The notes: generated from the letters alone by a model not told the origin. A stretch of DNA of 64,000 nucleotides from Heligmosomoides polygyrus polygyrus (GCA_947396885.1 OX377206.1:89959960-90023959), one strand, 5' to 3'; numbered from the stretch's first letter, positions 39,801 to 43,492 are shown. Program-made: numbers and translations.

Positions 39801-42800
39801 TGTAGTTGTTTAGATCAAACGTTCAGTATTTTTTCCCACTACGTGTAGAAGTAGAAAACACGGCGTACTCCCCCCCCCCCGTCTGTACCCTTCCCCAAAA
39901 GACAACATTTTCCTTCATGAGAAGATACATTATCTTTCTTCCTCATACTTACCAGGGAAGGGCCTCAGGCGTAGGTCTGAACGGGGGAAATATATAGTAC
40001 TGCGAGAATCTACACCCTTCATATAGTAGAAAAACATGCTTCGTTTTTGCTGAGTGCTTGAATCCAAAGAGCTACGGACCCTCGAAATTATGGATGCACC
40101 GTCACCCGTACCTACCATAACCTACCGTAATTGGCCGAAATTTGAAAAACGAATGCCAGATTCGTAATCAGCACCCCAAATAACACCCCTGGGCAAGGTT
40201 TGGGTCGAGGAACCTCTGGAGTCGTGAAGGTACAATAGTGCCTTAATGGTGGTTTTAATCAGCTTACTTCCTACACGTCTGATACACTTTTATTTCACTC
40301 TAATTGTTAAGTAAGGGTTCACTGTGAGATGTGCTTCACTCATTTTTCCCAGTTTCTGAATTATACAATGTTTTGTGTTTTTCAGCGAATGTTAAACAAT
40401 GACTTACAGCAGTTACGGGTCACAGCAAGCACGGGTGACTAGGGCTGCCGAGGTCATAATCACCGATTTCGCCCAAACCTCTCCCAGGGACGATTATTTG
40501 GGATGGTGATCACGGATTTGACATCTGCTTTGCCGTATTACGCTGGAGTGCGTTAAGTTACAGTAGATAGAGATGATTAATGTATGGTCATGGTCACCGT
40601 TTTTCCCAAACATCGTGTTGAGCACGAATCTGACCCTTATTTGACAATTTAGAGTGAAATATGTGTGTAGTAGATGTGCAAGAAGCAAACTGGTAAAAAA
40701 GGCGGCAGTCATGAAAAAATGCAAAAAAGTGCATAGCACGGGAGTCGAACACCGCACCTGGTACCTGCGAAGCAGCCGCTCAACCTGCTGAGCCACCGAC
40801 TCGCTCGGCTCAGGGCCTTTCGCCGCGTTCCACACAACGTCCGCGCGTGCCGACGGTGCGCTACTGTACCCCACATTCGAGGGCCCGTAGCTCTGTTGGT
40901 TCTTTGGTTCTAGGACTCAGCAAAAACGAAACATGTTTCTCTACTATATGAAGGTGGAGATTCTCGCAGTAATATCCGTTTCCCCCGTTCAGACCTACAC
41001 CTGAGACCCTTTCCTGGTCAGGCTAACCACAATTAGACTGTGTGCGAACGTACTTTGGAGGGCAAAAAAGAGCGGTCCTGCAAAAACCAGCCAAGTTATA
41101 GCCTGGTATGTATGAAATTCGTAAATTTCGTACCACGCTCGAGCAACATTCTTGGCAAGTCACACCTAAGAAACTGTGAGAAAGGACTGGATTGAAGAGT
41201 GCGAAGGATTCCTCCACTTCACTCCTGAGGGCTGCTTACACATCTGACATACCGTTTGCACTGATGAGCAATGCTTTATCGTTGAGGTCGCGCGCAACAA
41301 TCCACATCTTCCATGTTTGGCTAGTACAGCACTCGAAAACACCCAAGTACTCTATTTGCTAAGACTAGCGCAGACTAGTGCTTCGAGATGGAGTATTATC
41401 CGGTGGCAAGGCACCACTTGCATTCGTCAATAACGAATGCTAGAATCAACTCTGACATCTTCCTGAATGTCATCCTTAAGGATTATCTGATTTTCTGAGC
41501 TAAAAACATGTTGCGGAACGGACGATTGTTGTGTTAGCCTAGCAGAATTGGATGCGAGCACACGGAGTAGAATTCACAGTTTTCCTGGATGACCAGACGA
41601 TGTCTGCTGGACGACGGGGTAGCGCTATCTTTTTTGGCACTAAAAATGGCCCCCTTCTTGCTCTTTAAAGCAAGCTTCAGACCATCATTTTGCCTCAATA
41701 AAATGAGAATGTTATAAAATTTCAAGCAATGTATTCATTTATTGTGTGGCGAATTTAAACATTAAAAAAGCCATACTAAAAATTTTCCCGGACAAAAAAA
41801 ATTATTCTAACATTTTTGAAAAGTCCATTGTTCAATGTGGAAGGAGCTCGTGTTTTGTTTTGGGAGATCATCAGCTTGATTTCAGAAGCGTTAGGCTTGT
41901 TTAGAAGAATATCCAATTTGGCGCGAAAATTTCATGTCTTACAAGCCTTCTAATCGCTAAGAAGACCTATTTCGTGAGAAGTGTAGTTGTGCTCTAACGA
42001 ATATATTCAAGGAATTATTCCAATAATTTATTCGAATAATTATTGGAATAGTCGAATAGTCGATATCTCTGTAGCACTTTCGAATTTCCTTTCGAGTTCG
42101 AACATCGACGGTTTTAAAAAGTCGAATATTCGTTCGATTTCAAACATTGAAAATGAGCTGTATTTGAATGTTATTCTATAACCGAATAATGCAAGTTTAC
42201 TCGAAAATCAGACGGGCGCGTGTAGCGCAGTCGGAGGAGGCGCGACTGTCGCGTGCACCCGATTCCAGGTTCCTGGTTCGGATTTCCCGCCCAGGCCAAC
42301 CAAGCCTTCCATCCCTCCGGGGTCGGTGAATTGGTACCAGACTTGTCTGGGAAGGATAGAGCGCTGACTTGTTCATCGGCTGGCCACCGCAAGTCATTGT
42401 ATGGCCAAATACGCATTCATGTCGCCTCCACGACATCCCGTAGAAGTAGAATGCGCTGGCGCATCCCAGAAGGGATTGAATAACGCCGTCCTTTATCCTT
42501 TATCCTTTTACTCGAAAATCGAATAATTTTATTTCAAATAAACTTCGGATCTTCTAGCACGAAATCTTTTTCGAATAAATTATTCGACTATTCGAATATT
42601 CGAATATACTTATTCGATTTTCGATCATTCGCTTGGAATTTTTCTATATCGAATTTATTCAATCACTCATTCGTTCGATAAAATTTCTCAAAAGCACAAC
42701 TATAGTATAAAGCCGCAACCTGTCCATCGGCCGACAAGTGCAAGTCGTCTTATGGGCCAAACTCCACTCAAATTCTTTACTCGATATCACCCGAAGAAGT

Positions 42801-43492
42801 AGAATGCGTGGCGCATCCGAAATAAGCTTTGGATGAACGTCATTCTCTATCTCTTACCGTTATATTTGCAGTCGAAGAGGAGCACAGCAGCCGAGGAGGA
42901 GCGACGAGAGCACAAGCGATTTCGCTGCGCAGTGAAGACGACGATCGTCATCATCTCCTCGTACCTGGCGTGCAACAGCGTGAACTTCATACTGTACTGT
43001 ATCGAGATGTTCAACTCCAGCCTGACGCAGGTGAGCGGCGTTCGCGTTCGCGGCGAAGTGCACGTGGCACGCGGATGAGTGATGCGTCTGCGGACGTCGC
43101 CGCACTGCTCTTCTAAAGCTGCTTCACTGCCCGTCCATCTGTCACACGCTAAGCCGTTCCAGCTTATACGCACCGAACCGCTCGTGAAAGCCTCGTGCGC
43201 GGCGTCAAGTGCAGAGGGAGCGCGCTTCAGCGTTCTTGTATGGCTTCTGACGGCCACTGTCAACTGCCTCGAGTTTCAGGACGAGGACGGCAACTTCGAC
43301 GTGTTCTACGTGGTGGCCAGCGATCTCGGCACGAACCTCTTCGTCCTGTCGTCCACCATACGCATCTTCGTCTACTACAAGTACAATCCGGCGATTCGTA
43401 CGCAGATTCGAAGCGTCACCGCCTTCAGCTCCCTTCTCGGACACAAAAAATACGCTGCAAAAGGCGAACCACTCACAGCCACTTCCTTATAG
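3611..43492 (+). CDS. Rhodopsin-like (class A) peptide-type GPCR, 7 exons, gene-level entry
   Basis: Exons 3611-3804, 36127-36305, 36375-36519, 38209-38398, 38469-38591, 42872-43030 and 43280-43492 join in frame to about 400 residues. What is seen: a signal-peptide-like start, an N-terminus with NVT and NES glycosylation sequons, and seven hydrophobic segments. TM1 carries the class A Asn (GCAGN), TM2 the conserved Asp (LAFLDFML). The TM3 end has AYR where DRY is usual. TM6 lacks CWxP but has SSYLACNS, and TM7 degenerates to YYKYNP. All six junctions are GT..AG and the phases fit. From family knowledge this resembles nematode FMRFamide-like or orphan peptide receptors; the ligand cannot be read from sequence. 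The receptor would act at the plasma membrane of neurons or other peptide-responsive cells. Intron 1 is about 32 kb and full of transposons. The gene converges on the CBS gene downstream. The least certain part is assignment of exon 1. Confidence 0.8.
3805..4247. other. Start of GPCR intron 1, no recognised feature
   Basis: It opens with the GTAGGT donor. A minus-strand open frame (3571-3945) overlaps exon 1 antisense and is a shadow. I recognise nothing else here. Confidence 0.4.
4248..4541 (+). repeat. tRNA-derived SINE, near full length
   Basis: Head GGGTGCATGTAGCACAGTTG with box A, a box-B-like GGCTCGAAT, the body block TTCCCAGACA-type region and the 3' block GTGGCGCATCCC. It ends AACGCCGTCTTTTAGCCTTA. 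More decayed than the 42210 copy. Confidence 0.85.
4744..4831. repeat. (CTT)n microsatellite, tail of the adjoining LINE
   Basis: About 28 CTT/TTC units; on the minus strand these are GAA units starting immediately at the stop codon of the LINE ORF at 4832. Poly-Leu and poly-Phe open frames across it are artefacts. Confidence 0.9.
4832..5530 (-). pseudogene. RTE-type LINE, C-terminal ORF end
   Basis: An intact minus-strand frame (down from ~5400) includes [41 protein letters not shown] and [16 protein letters not shown]. These are the thumb and C-terminal motifs of nematode RTE-like endonuclease/reverse transcriptases. Upstream, frameshifted pieces ([29 protein letters not shown]) are visible to ~5530. 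The catalytic part is missing. The (GAA)n tail begins at the stop. Confidence 0.85.
5531..6132. other. AT-rich intron sequence, no recognised feature
   Basis: Nothing beyond AT-rich sequence and a chance minus-strand frame at 5889-6086. Confidence 0.4.
6133..6414 (-). repeat. tRNA-derived SINE, diverged
   Basis: Reading the minus strand, the head is at 6414 (GGGCGTGAGATAGCGCAGTC) and the body blocks are recognisable to GTGGCACATCTCAAAC; tail eroded. Confidence 0.75.
6698..6983 (+). repeat. tRNA-derived SINE, near full length
   Basis: Head GGGTGCGTGTAACGCAGTCG, box B GGTTCGGATTTCC, 3' end AACGCCGTCCTTTATAAG. Confidence 0.9.
7130..8285 (-). pseudogene. CR1-like LINE reverse transcriptase remnant, split by a SINE
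   Basis: Minus-strand pieces read [20 protein letters not shown] and [19 protein letters not shown] above 7950. After the SINE at 7652-7944 come [15 protein letters not shown] residues and ..[11 protein letters not shown], ending around 7150. The ORF resumes across the SINE, so the SINE landed in an already inserted LINE. Within it, 7337-7420 and 7421-7519 are near-identical direct copies. Confidence 0.75.
7652..7944 (+). repeat. tRNA-derived SINE inserted in a LINE
   Basis: Full-length copy: head GGGCGCGTGAAGCGCAGTCG, box B GGTTCGGATTTCC, end AACGCCGTCCTTTATCC. It lies inside the LINE fragment 7130-8285. Confidence 0.92.
8298..8369 (-). pseudogene. tRNA-like sequence (family with 54066 and 54236)
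   Basis: A 72-nt minus-strand sequence with a pairing acceptor stem (GCGCCG / TGGCGC), a perfect T arm (GCGGG TTCGAAT CCCGC) and a box-A-like GGTGCAAGGCG. The anticodon loop is about 14 nt, so no anticodon can be assigned. Flanking AAACAGCGCCGG sequence is shared with the 54 kb copies, which indicates a repeat family and not a resident tRNA gene. Confidence 0.55.
8609..8790. mobile_element. hAT-like MITE rich in TTCGAA, with 8-bp TSD
   Basis: Termini TATAGTTGTGCACTC and GGGCACAGCTATA are inverted. It is flanked on both sides by TTTCACAT (8601-8608 and 8791-8798), an 8-bp duplication typical of hAT elements. The interior is degenerate repeats of CGAATATTCGAAT. No coding capacity. Confidence 0.8.
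9315..9611 (+). repeat. tRNA-derived SINE with TSD
   Basis: Full length. Flanked by an 11-bp repeat TTATTTTATTT at 9304-9314 and 9612-9622, consistent with LINE-type integration. Confidence 0.93.
9815..9991. mobile_element. CCAAT-bearing MITE (GGTACATGTCGCG family)
   Basis: Starts GGTACATGTCGCGAAGG and ends with its inverted counterpart CCTTCGCGACATCTTCC. It contains AGCCAATCAG and its inverse. Flanks GAGAAAAC / GAAAAAAG suggest an ~8-bp duplication. Confidence 0.7.
10330..10640 (-). pseudogene. RTE LINE 3'-terminal coding fragment
   Basis: Minus-strand frames read [38 protein letters not shown] and [20 protein letters not shown], the known C-terminus of strongylid RTE reverse transcriptases. 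The RT in 44260-45480 is probably the same family. Confidence 0.8.
11169..11464 (+). repeat. tRNA-derived SINE
   Basis: Head GGGCGCGTGGAGCGCAGTCG; ends GACGCCGTCCATTGTCCCTG, with a diverged tail. Confidence 0.9.
11686..11820. mobile_element. CG-rich palindromic MITE, copy 1 (Harbinger-like?)
   Basis: Begins GTTTATACTTACGCCG-like and ends CGGCGCAAGTATAAAC. It is a near-perfect palindrome, GCGGCGCGGCA against TGCCGCGCCGC, with GATATCGA/TCGATATC at the centre. Related to 27545, 48949 and 62512. Confidence 0.75.
12330..12630. mobile_element. hAT-like TTCGAA-rich MITE, diverged
   Basis: Starts TGCATAATTGTGCTCTC and ends ..AACAACACCTATA. Interior CGAATATTCGAAT-like repeats. The TSD is no longer clear. 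Confidence 0.6.
12631..13633. other. Unrecognised intron sequence
   Basis: Moderate GC from 13100 to 13580. Translated in all frames I see only short broken frames and no motif. It may be an old transposon. Confidence 0.3.
13634..13926 (+). repeat. tRNA-derived SINE, diverged subfamily
   Basis: Head GGGTGCGTGGTAGCGCAATT; recognisable body and 3' end ACCACCGTTCCCTGTCCTTT. Many substitutions suggest an older copy. Confidence 0.75.
14138..14273 (-). repeat. tRNA-derived SINE, 5' half
   Basis: On the minus strand it runs from GGGGGCGCGTGTAGAGCAGT through box B to ..GGTACCAGACTT and stops mid-body. The 3' half is absent. Confidence 0.85.
14407..14452. repeat. Terminal fragment of a GGGGGCAC-type MITE
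   Basis: The minus strand reads GATCTATCCTTGGTAGTGAG followed by GGGGGCG, resembling the ends of 16325-16508 and 46436-46785. Confidence 0.4.
14453..15059. other. Intron sequence with a tRNA-like remnant
   Basis: At 14686-14760 (+) GTTGTAGTTCAGGGGTAGAG with CTCGCCTGTCACGTG and GGGTCGATTA resembles an Asp/Gly-type tRNA whose T arm has lost a base; it is a pseudogene or repeat head. Nothing else is recognised. Confidence 0.35.
15060..15535. mobile_element. hAT-like TTCGAA-rich MITE, expanded
   Basis: Starts TATGATTGTGCTCGAATG and ends GAGAGCACAACTAT. The interior is dominated by diverged CGAATATTCGAAT units and an AT-rich middle section (15270-15350). Confidence 0.65.
15612..15866 (-). repeat. 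tRNA-derived SINE, diverged
   Basis: 3' block AGGAAGCGCCACGAATTCTA at the left; head reversed at the right (ACCACGCGCCCG), with box B decayed. Confidence 0.65.
16325..16508. mobile_element. MITE with GGGGGCAC-type inverted termini
   Basis: Left end CAGTCCTAGTCGGAGGGGGC; right end GTGCCCCCTCCCCACTAGGA. A related copy splits the SINE at 46 kb. Confidence 0.55.
16540..16975 (-). repeat. tRNA-derived SINE remnants
   Basis: A 3' block at 16540-16600 (GGCGCGCCACGCATTCAGCT) and body/head pieces at 16845-16970 in the same orientation, separated by AT-rich sequence. Probably one old copy with an insertion. Confidence 0.45.
16976..17631. other. Unassigned; minus-strand open frame 17274-17483
   Basis: A 69-codon minus-strand frame ([20 protein letters not shown] ..) is basic and has no recognisable motif or clear splice sites. 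It may be chance. Confidence 0.25.
17632..18345 (-). repeat. tRNA-derived SINE apparently split by ~0.47 kb
   Basis: The 3' portion (17632-17790) and the 5' head (18266-18345) lie in the same orientation and are complementary in extent. The intervening 17790-18265 is unrecognised, moderately GC-rich, and may be an inserted element. Confidence 0.5.
18427..18823. mobile_element. Fold-back element with ~135-bp inverted arms
   Basis: The left arm (from TTACAAGGGAAGCCCACGAA to GGGCCACTGGGTGGTTCGAA) is matched in reverse by the right arm ending CCTCGCTTGTTAGG. Shared internal runs include AAAGATTCTCAACG and GACGAGGATCACAGAACT. The loop is about 130 bp. No coding capacity. Confidence 0.75.
18911..19436 (+). 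repeat. tRNA-derived SINE interrupted by a hAT-like MITE
   Basis: The head GAGCACATGGAGTGCACTCG..TGCTGACT stops at 18943 and resumes at 19185 with TGCCGACTATTTCCAGGTTC. It continues to ATAACGCCGTCCTTTATCC. Confidence 0.8.
18944..19184. mobile_element. hAT-like MITE inserted in a SINE
   Basis: TATAGTTGTGCCCTCG..GAGCATAACTAT, TTCGAA-rich, flanked by TGCTGACT / TGCCGACT, an 8-bp duplication of SINE sequence. It is later than its host SINE. Confidence 0.8.
19556..19845 (-). repeat. tRNA-derived SINE
   Basis: 3' end reversed at the left (AAAGGACGACGTTACTCAAT) and head at the right (GAGCGTATAGCTCAGTCGGA on the minus strand). Confidence 0.88.
20387..21291 (-). mobile_element. Tc1-like element with ~190-bp inverted arms; transposase lacks its N-terminus
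   Basis: Ends CAGGGTGAGCCAAAATAACG and its inverse CGTTATTTTGGTTCACACTG. The inverted arms extend far inward, to 20575 and 21105. The minus strand encodes a Tc1-type catalytic region: [18 protein letters not shown], a QESAPKH box (Glu in place of the usual Asp) and [15 protein letters not shown]. The DNA-binding N-terminus is absent. In its place lies an inverted copy of the element's own 3' end, with the last coding residues. This is a non-functional, rearranged copy. Confidence 0.8.
21444..21637. mobile_element. CCAAT-bearing MITE
   Basis: GGTATATGTCGCGAAGGTGG..CCCGACATGTACC; flanks GTGTTACC / GTGCCACC suggest an 8-bp duplication. Confidence 0.7.
21638..22115. other. Intron sequence, no recognised feature
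   Basis: No motif, tRNA-like sequence or family match noticed. Confidence 0.35.
22116..22401 (+). repeat. tRNA-derived SINE
   Basis: Head GTAGCGTGTGGCGCAGTTGG; a short deletion follows GGAGGCGCC. It ends ..GCCGTCCTCTATCCTTTATC with two tail units. Confidence 0.9.
22440..23200. repeat. Old interspersed repeat cluster
   Basis: Segments matching 300-420, 34380-34480 and 41700-41950 (for example ATCAAACCGAACATCTTCCA at 22543 and ..GTGAAAATGGTATG). A palindromic segment at 22640-22860 has GCGCACTCG / CATGGCGCAGTC arms. Family not identified. Confidence 0.45.
23404..24292 (+). mobile_element. Inner fold-back element with DDE transposase remnant
   Basis: Arms of ~240 bp: left GGGTGTCCTGAAAAATGCAG, right its inverse ending GCATTTTTTAGGACAGCCTG. 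The centre (23921-24060) reads [14 protein letters not shown] on the plus strand, the first catalytic Asp region of mariner/Tc1-superfamily transposases. The rest of the catalytic domain is missing. The element contains the MITE at 23702-23905. Confidence 0.7.
23702..23905. mobile_element. CCAAT-bearing MITE inside the fold-back element
   Basis: GGTATATGTCGCGTAGGTG..CACCTACGCGACATGTATCC, flanked by ATGCAA on both sides. The homologous element at 63 kb lacks it. Confidence 0.8.
24465..24760 (-). repeat. tRNA-derived SINE with 12-bp TSD
   Basis: Flanked by ATACCGCTCATA at 24453-24464 and 24761-24772. Two AAGGATAA-type tail units adjoin the left flank. The uninterrupted equivalent is at about 63884-63915. 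Confidence 0.95.
25040..25394 (+). CDS. Unidentified coding-like segment with an internal stop
   Basis: The plus frame reads [20 protein letters not shown] and continues basic (..[20 protein letters not shown]..) to a TGA at about 25270. After it the same frame stays open ([20 protein letters not shown]) to 25393. Two open stretches in one frame, broken by a single stop and cut by a SINE, suggest a decayed coding region. I do not recognise the family; a retroelement gag/integrase piece is possible. Confidence 0.25.
25395..25690 (+). repeat. tRNA-derived SINE
   Basis: Full length; flanks CTTTTTGAGG / CTTTTTTAGG look like a ~10-bp duplication. Confidence 0.92.
25907..26200 (+). repeat. tRNA-derived SINE
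   Basis: Head GGGCTCGTGTAGCGTAGTCG; ends ..GAAACTCCTCCTTTATCTTT. Confidence 0.9.
26262..26548 (-). repeat. tRNA-derived SINE, diverged
   Basis: Body blocks recognisable in reverse (ACAAGTCCGGCACGAATTCA); head at the right GGCCGCATAGTAGCGCAGTC. Confidence 0.75.
26678..26945 (+). repeat. tRNA-derived SINE, diverged
   Basis: Head GGCGGTGCGTGTGGTATAGG; 3' block GCGTGGCGCATTCCAAACAG and AATAACGTCATTGATGG. Confidence 0.65.
27085..27160 (+). repeat. tRNA-derived SINE, head only
   Basis: GGGCGCGTAGTAGCGTAGTC through GGCTTGGTTA, then unrelated sequence. Confidence 0.7.
27545..27680. mobile_element. CG-rich palindromic MITE, copy 2
   Basis: AGGCCTGGTTTATACTTGCG..CGGCGCAACTATAAACTAG; GCGGCGCGACG / CCGTGCCGCGC arms, with GATATCGA / TCGATATC at the centre. 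Confidence 0.75.
28027..29260 (-). mobile_element. mariner element, inactive
   Basis: About 1.23 kb, the usual mariner length, with ends GGTGTCCAGAAAGTATCC and GGTATCCAGAAAAAATC, each next to TA. Minus-strand fragments read [20 protein letters not shown] (N-terminal mariner motif), [37 protein letters not shown] (first catalytic Asp), [20 protein letters not shown] and, frameshifted, the third region. Several frameshifts break it. Hookworms carry known mariner elements, but I cannot name this one. Confidence 0.85.
29272..29385 (-). repeat. tRNA-derived SINE, 3' fragment
   Basis: GGACAAAGGATAACGGTCGG..GATGCGCCACGGATTCTGTT, then the CGATTTGAATGTGTT block; 5' part absent. Confidence 0.65.
29583..29666 (-). 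pseudogene. tRNA-like sequence with CAT at the anticodon position
   Basis: Minus strand: GTAGCTCGGTGGGGCATTCG (box A) .. CCTCATAGG .. GAGTTCGAGTCC (box B). The anticodon stem pairs poorly. Probably a tRNA pseudogene or repeat head. Confidence 0.4.
29740..31510. other. Intron sequence without recognised genes
   Basis: Apart from a GC-rich patch at 30960-31060 and a short palindrome near 31190 (GATGACATCGTC / ACAATGTC), nothing is identified. Confidence 0.3.
31514..32676 (+). mobile_element. Tc1-like transposon, internally deleted
   Basis: Termini CAAGGTGGCTCCTAATTATT and its inverse ..TAGTTAGGAGCCACCCTG, each bordered by TA. The plus frame from 31661 encodes an N-terminal paired-like HTH ([33 protein letters not shown]). 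Frameshifted parts then give [10 protein letters not shown] (first Asp), [10 protein letters not shown] (second Asp) and [16 protein letters not shown] (third acidic position). The region between the first and second catalytic boxes is shortened and the frames do not join. Confidence 0.88.
32935..33235 (+). repeat. Solo arm of the composite fold-back family
   Basis: GGTGTCCTAAAAATGTGAGC, TGATAACTTTGCTGCCAGTA and GCGCCACGTACTCGTCTGAA follow the same order as the outer arms at 23204 and 62721. Confidence 0.6.
33236..33655. other. AT-rich sequence with LINE-tail-like run
   Basis: TATTTATTTATTTTTGTTTT at 33257 may be the 3' tail of a minus-strand LINE; no coding part follows. Confidence 0.35.
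33660..34030 (+). repeat. Degenerate tandem repeat with Helitron-like start
   Basis: Opens ACTATATAAAAAAAGTAAGC then CTGTCCTTCCGTCTGTCC units. It continues as imperfect units containing GGTGTCACCAATGTCGCG and ..GGATTCAGACGACGCG. The opening resembles the 5' ends of the Helitrons at 51.9 and 53.6 kb, but no helicase or 3' hairpin is seen. Confidence 0.4.
34589..34834 (+). CDS. Candidate terminal coding exon, unidentified
   Basis: The frame ..[19 protein letters not shown] continues with ..[20 protein letters not shown] and ..[20 protein letters not shown] then TAA. Composition and codon pattern look coding and no repeat family overlaps it. A CCACCGTAG acceptor-like site lies at about 34640. 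No upstream exon is recognised. It lies within GPCR intron 1 on the same strand and could be a nested gene or an alternative exon. Confidence 0.3.
   Translation: MRHTMAIGHSVCDIATVEGDKLWEEMIGDQSRRGIAITIRTSTSPQQEDQSTNVRTCAATGSSSPDDFIWSSSSPRPPLEG
35165..35470 (-). repeat. tRNA-derived SINE with poly(C) expansion
   Basis: Full length in reverse; a run of about 18 C at 35432-35449 interrupts the region between box A and the GCCGGC block. Confidence 0.92.
35637..35914 (+). mobile_element. 3' end of the Tc1-like family of 31514
   Basis: It matches 32411-32676 closely (AGTTTGACCGCTCTCAAAGC, GGCGTGGGACGATATCGACG) and ends AATTAGGAGCCACCCTG next to TA. 5'-truncated; a small deletion breaks the frame. 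Confidence 0.85.
36127..36305 (+). CDS. GPCR exon 2: TM1 and TM2
   Basis: A TTTCAG acceptor precedes it and a GTCCGT donor follows. The frame encodes TM1 with the Gly-Asn landmark ([15 protein letters not shown]) and TM2 with the conserved Asp ([13 protein letters not shown]). One base is carried into exon 3 and makes a Glu codon there. A GTG, not an ATG, lies near its start, so it cannot be a first coding exon. Confidence 0.85.
36375..36519 (+). CDS. GPCR exon 3: TM3 and DRY-equivalent
   Basis: The acceptor is a T-rich run ending TTTTCAG; the donor is GTTAGT. The encoded stretch begins [15 protein letters not shown] and continues through TM3 ([16 protein letters not shown]). AYR stands where DRY is expected. 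No Cys is seen at the usual TM3 disulfide position, a departure from typical class A receptors. Two bases carry over to exon 4. Confidence 0.85.
36725..37018 (+). repeat. tRNA-derived SINE in GPCR intron 3, 14-bp TSD
   Basis: Flanked by TATATAGTGACTTG at 36711-36724 and 37019-37032. Near-consensus, so probably recent. Confidence 0.95.
37090..37888 (-). mobile_element. Tc1-like remnant in GPCR intron 3, interrupted by a SINE
   Basis: Ends AGCGGCTGAAAAGTTCGGGC and the inverse GCCCGAACTTTCAACCACCC. The minus strand reads [40 protein letters not shown] and [18 protein letters not shown]: the second and third catalytic boxes of a Tc1-type transposase. The 5' half is lost. A SINE sits at 37553-37848. 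Confidence 0.8.
37553..37848 (-). repeat. tRNA-derived SINE inside a Tc1 remnant
   Basis: Full length in reverse (AAAGGACGGTGTTACTCAAC .. GCTACACGCGCC). Confidence 0.93.
38209..38398 (+). CDS. GPCR exon 4: TM4 and second extracellular loop
   Basis: It lies between a CTTTCAG acceptor and a GTACGT donor. It encodes [18 protein letters not shown], which is TM4, and then a charged loop with one Cys ([10 protein letters not shown]). It ends in phase 0 at DVFIQ. The preceding intron contains a SINE and a Tc1 remnant. Confidence 0.85.
38469..38591 (+). CDS. GPCR exon 5: TM5 and start of third intracellular loop
   Basis: It follows an ATTTCAG acceptor and reads [20 protein letters not shown] (TM5) and then a basic stretch. 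The donor I chose is GCG|GTTAGT at 38591, phase 0. The frame stays open to 38822, so a later donor or a read-through isoform with a different tail is possible. Intron 5 contains a 1.1 kb fold-back element and several SINEs. Confidence 0.75.
38870..39160 (-). repeat. tRNA-derived SINE in GPCR intron 5
   Basis: AAAGGACAGCGTTATTCAAA at the left, head CGTGCGTGTGGCGCAGTCGA on the minus strand at the right; moderately diverged. Confidence 0.88.
39351..39640 (+). repeat. tRNA-derived SINE, diverged, GPCR intron 5
   Basis: Head GAGCCCACGGTAGCGCAGTT; 3' block GAATTCGTAGCGCATGCAAA and ACGGCATCCTTTATCCTC. Confidence 0.75.
39950..41022. mobile_element. ~1.07 kb fold-back element in GPCR intron 5
   Basis: Arms of ~150 bp: left ACCAGGGAAGGGCCTCAGGC .. 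GTAGGTCTGAACGGGGGAAA .. CATGCTTCGTTTTTGCTGAG, repeated in reverse at 40885-41022. The loop carries a tRNA-like sequence (40731-40804) but no transposase. Confidence 0.75.
40731..40804 (-). pseudogene. tRNA-like sequence in a fold-back element
   Basis: Minus strand: GTCGGTGGCTCAGCAGGTTG (box A) .. GCTGCTTCGCAGG .. GGTGTTCGACTCC (box B). Acceptor pairing is imperfect and there is no clear 7-nt anticodon loop. Confidence 0.45.
41023..41984. other. GPCR intron 5, old interspersed repeat
   Basis: 41700-41945 matches the unclassified repeat at 22930-23190 (AATGTGGAAGGAGCTCGT, then TTTGGCGCGAAAAT). Before that, nothing is recognised. Confidence 0.4.
41985..42708. mobile_element. hAT-like TTCGAA-rich MITE hosting a SINE
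   Basis: Starts TAGTTGTGCTCTAACGAA and ends TCTCAAAAGCACAACTATA. CGAATATTCGAAT-like interior, interrupted by the SINE at 42210-42506. Confidence 0.75.
42210..42506 (+). repeat. tRNA-derived SINE, near-consensus, 14-bp TSD
   Basis: Flanked by TTTACTCGAAAATC at 42196-42209 and 42507-42520, sequence belonging to the host MITE. The best reference copy: box A TAGCGCAGTCGG, box B GGTTCGGATTTCC, body ATTGGTACCAGACTTGTCTG, 3' block GTAGAAGTAGAATGCG and tail CCTTTATCCTTTATCC. Confidence 0.97.
42709..42856 (+). repeat. tRNA-derived SINE, 3' fragment abutting GPCR exon 6
   Basis: AACCTGTCCATCGGCCGACA, then ..GAAGTAGAATGCGTGGCGCA and a decayed tail ACGTCATTCTCTATCTCTTA. The exon-6 acceptor follows within about 15 bp. 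Confidence 0.75.
42872..43030 (+). CDS. GPCR exon 6: third intracellular loop and TM6
   Basis: The acceptor TATATTTGCAG lies about 15 bp after the pyrimidine-rich end of a decayed SINE (42709-42856). The exon encodes a Glu/Arg-rich loop and then TM6 ([19 protein letters not shown]). The donor is CAG|GTGAGC, phase 0. GC content is clearly higher than the surrounding intron. Confidence 0.85.
43280..43492 (+). CDS. GPCR exon 7: TM7, C-terminal tail and stop
   Basis: It follows a GAGTTTCAG acceptor. It encodes an acidic extracellular loop ([12 protein letters not shown]), TM7 ([20 protein letters not shown]), and a short basic tail ending in TAG at 43490-43492. Confidence 0.85.
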   Translation, partial: DEDGNFDVFYVVASDLGTNLFVLSSTIRIFVYYKYNPAIRTQIRSVTAFSSLLGHKKYAAKGEPLTATSL

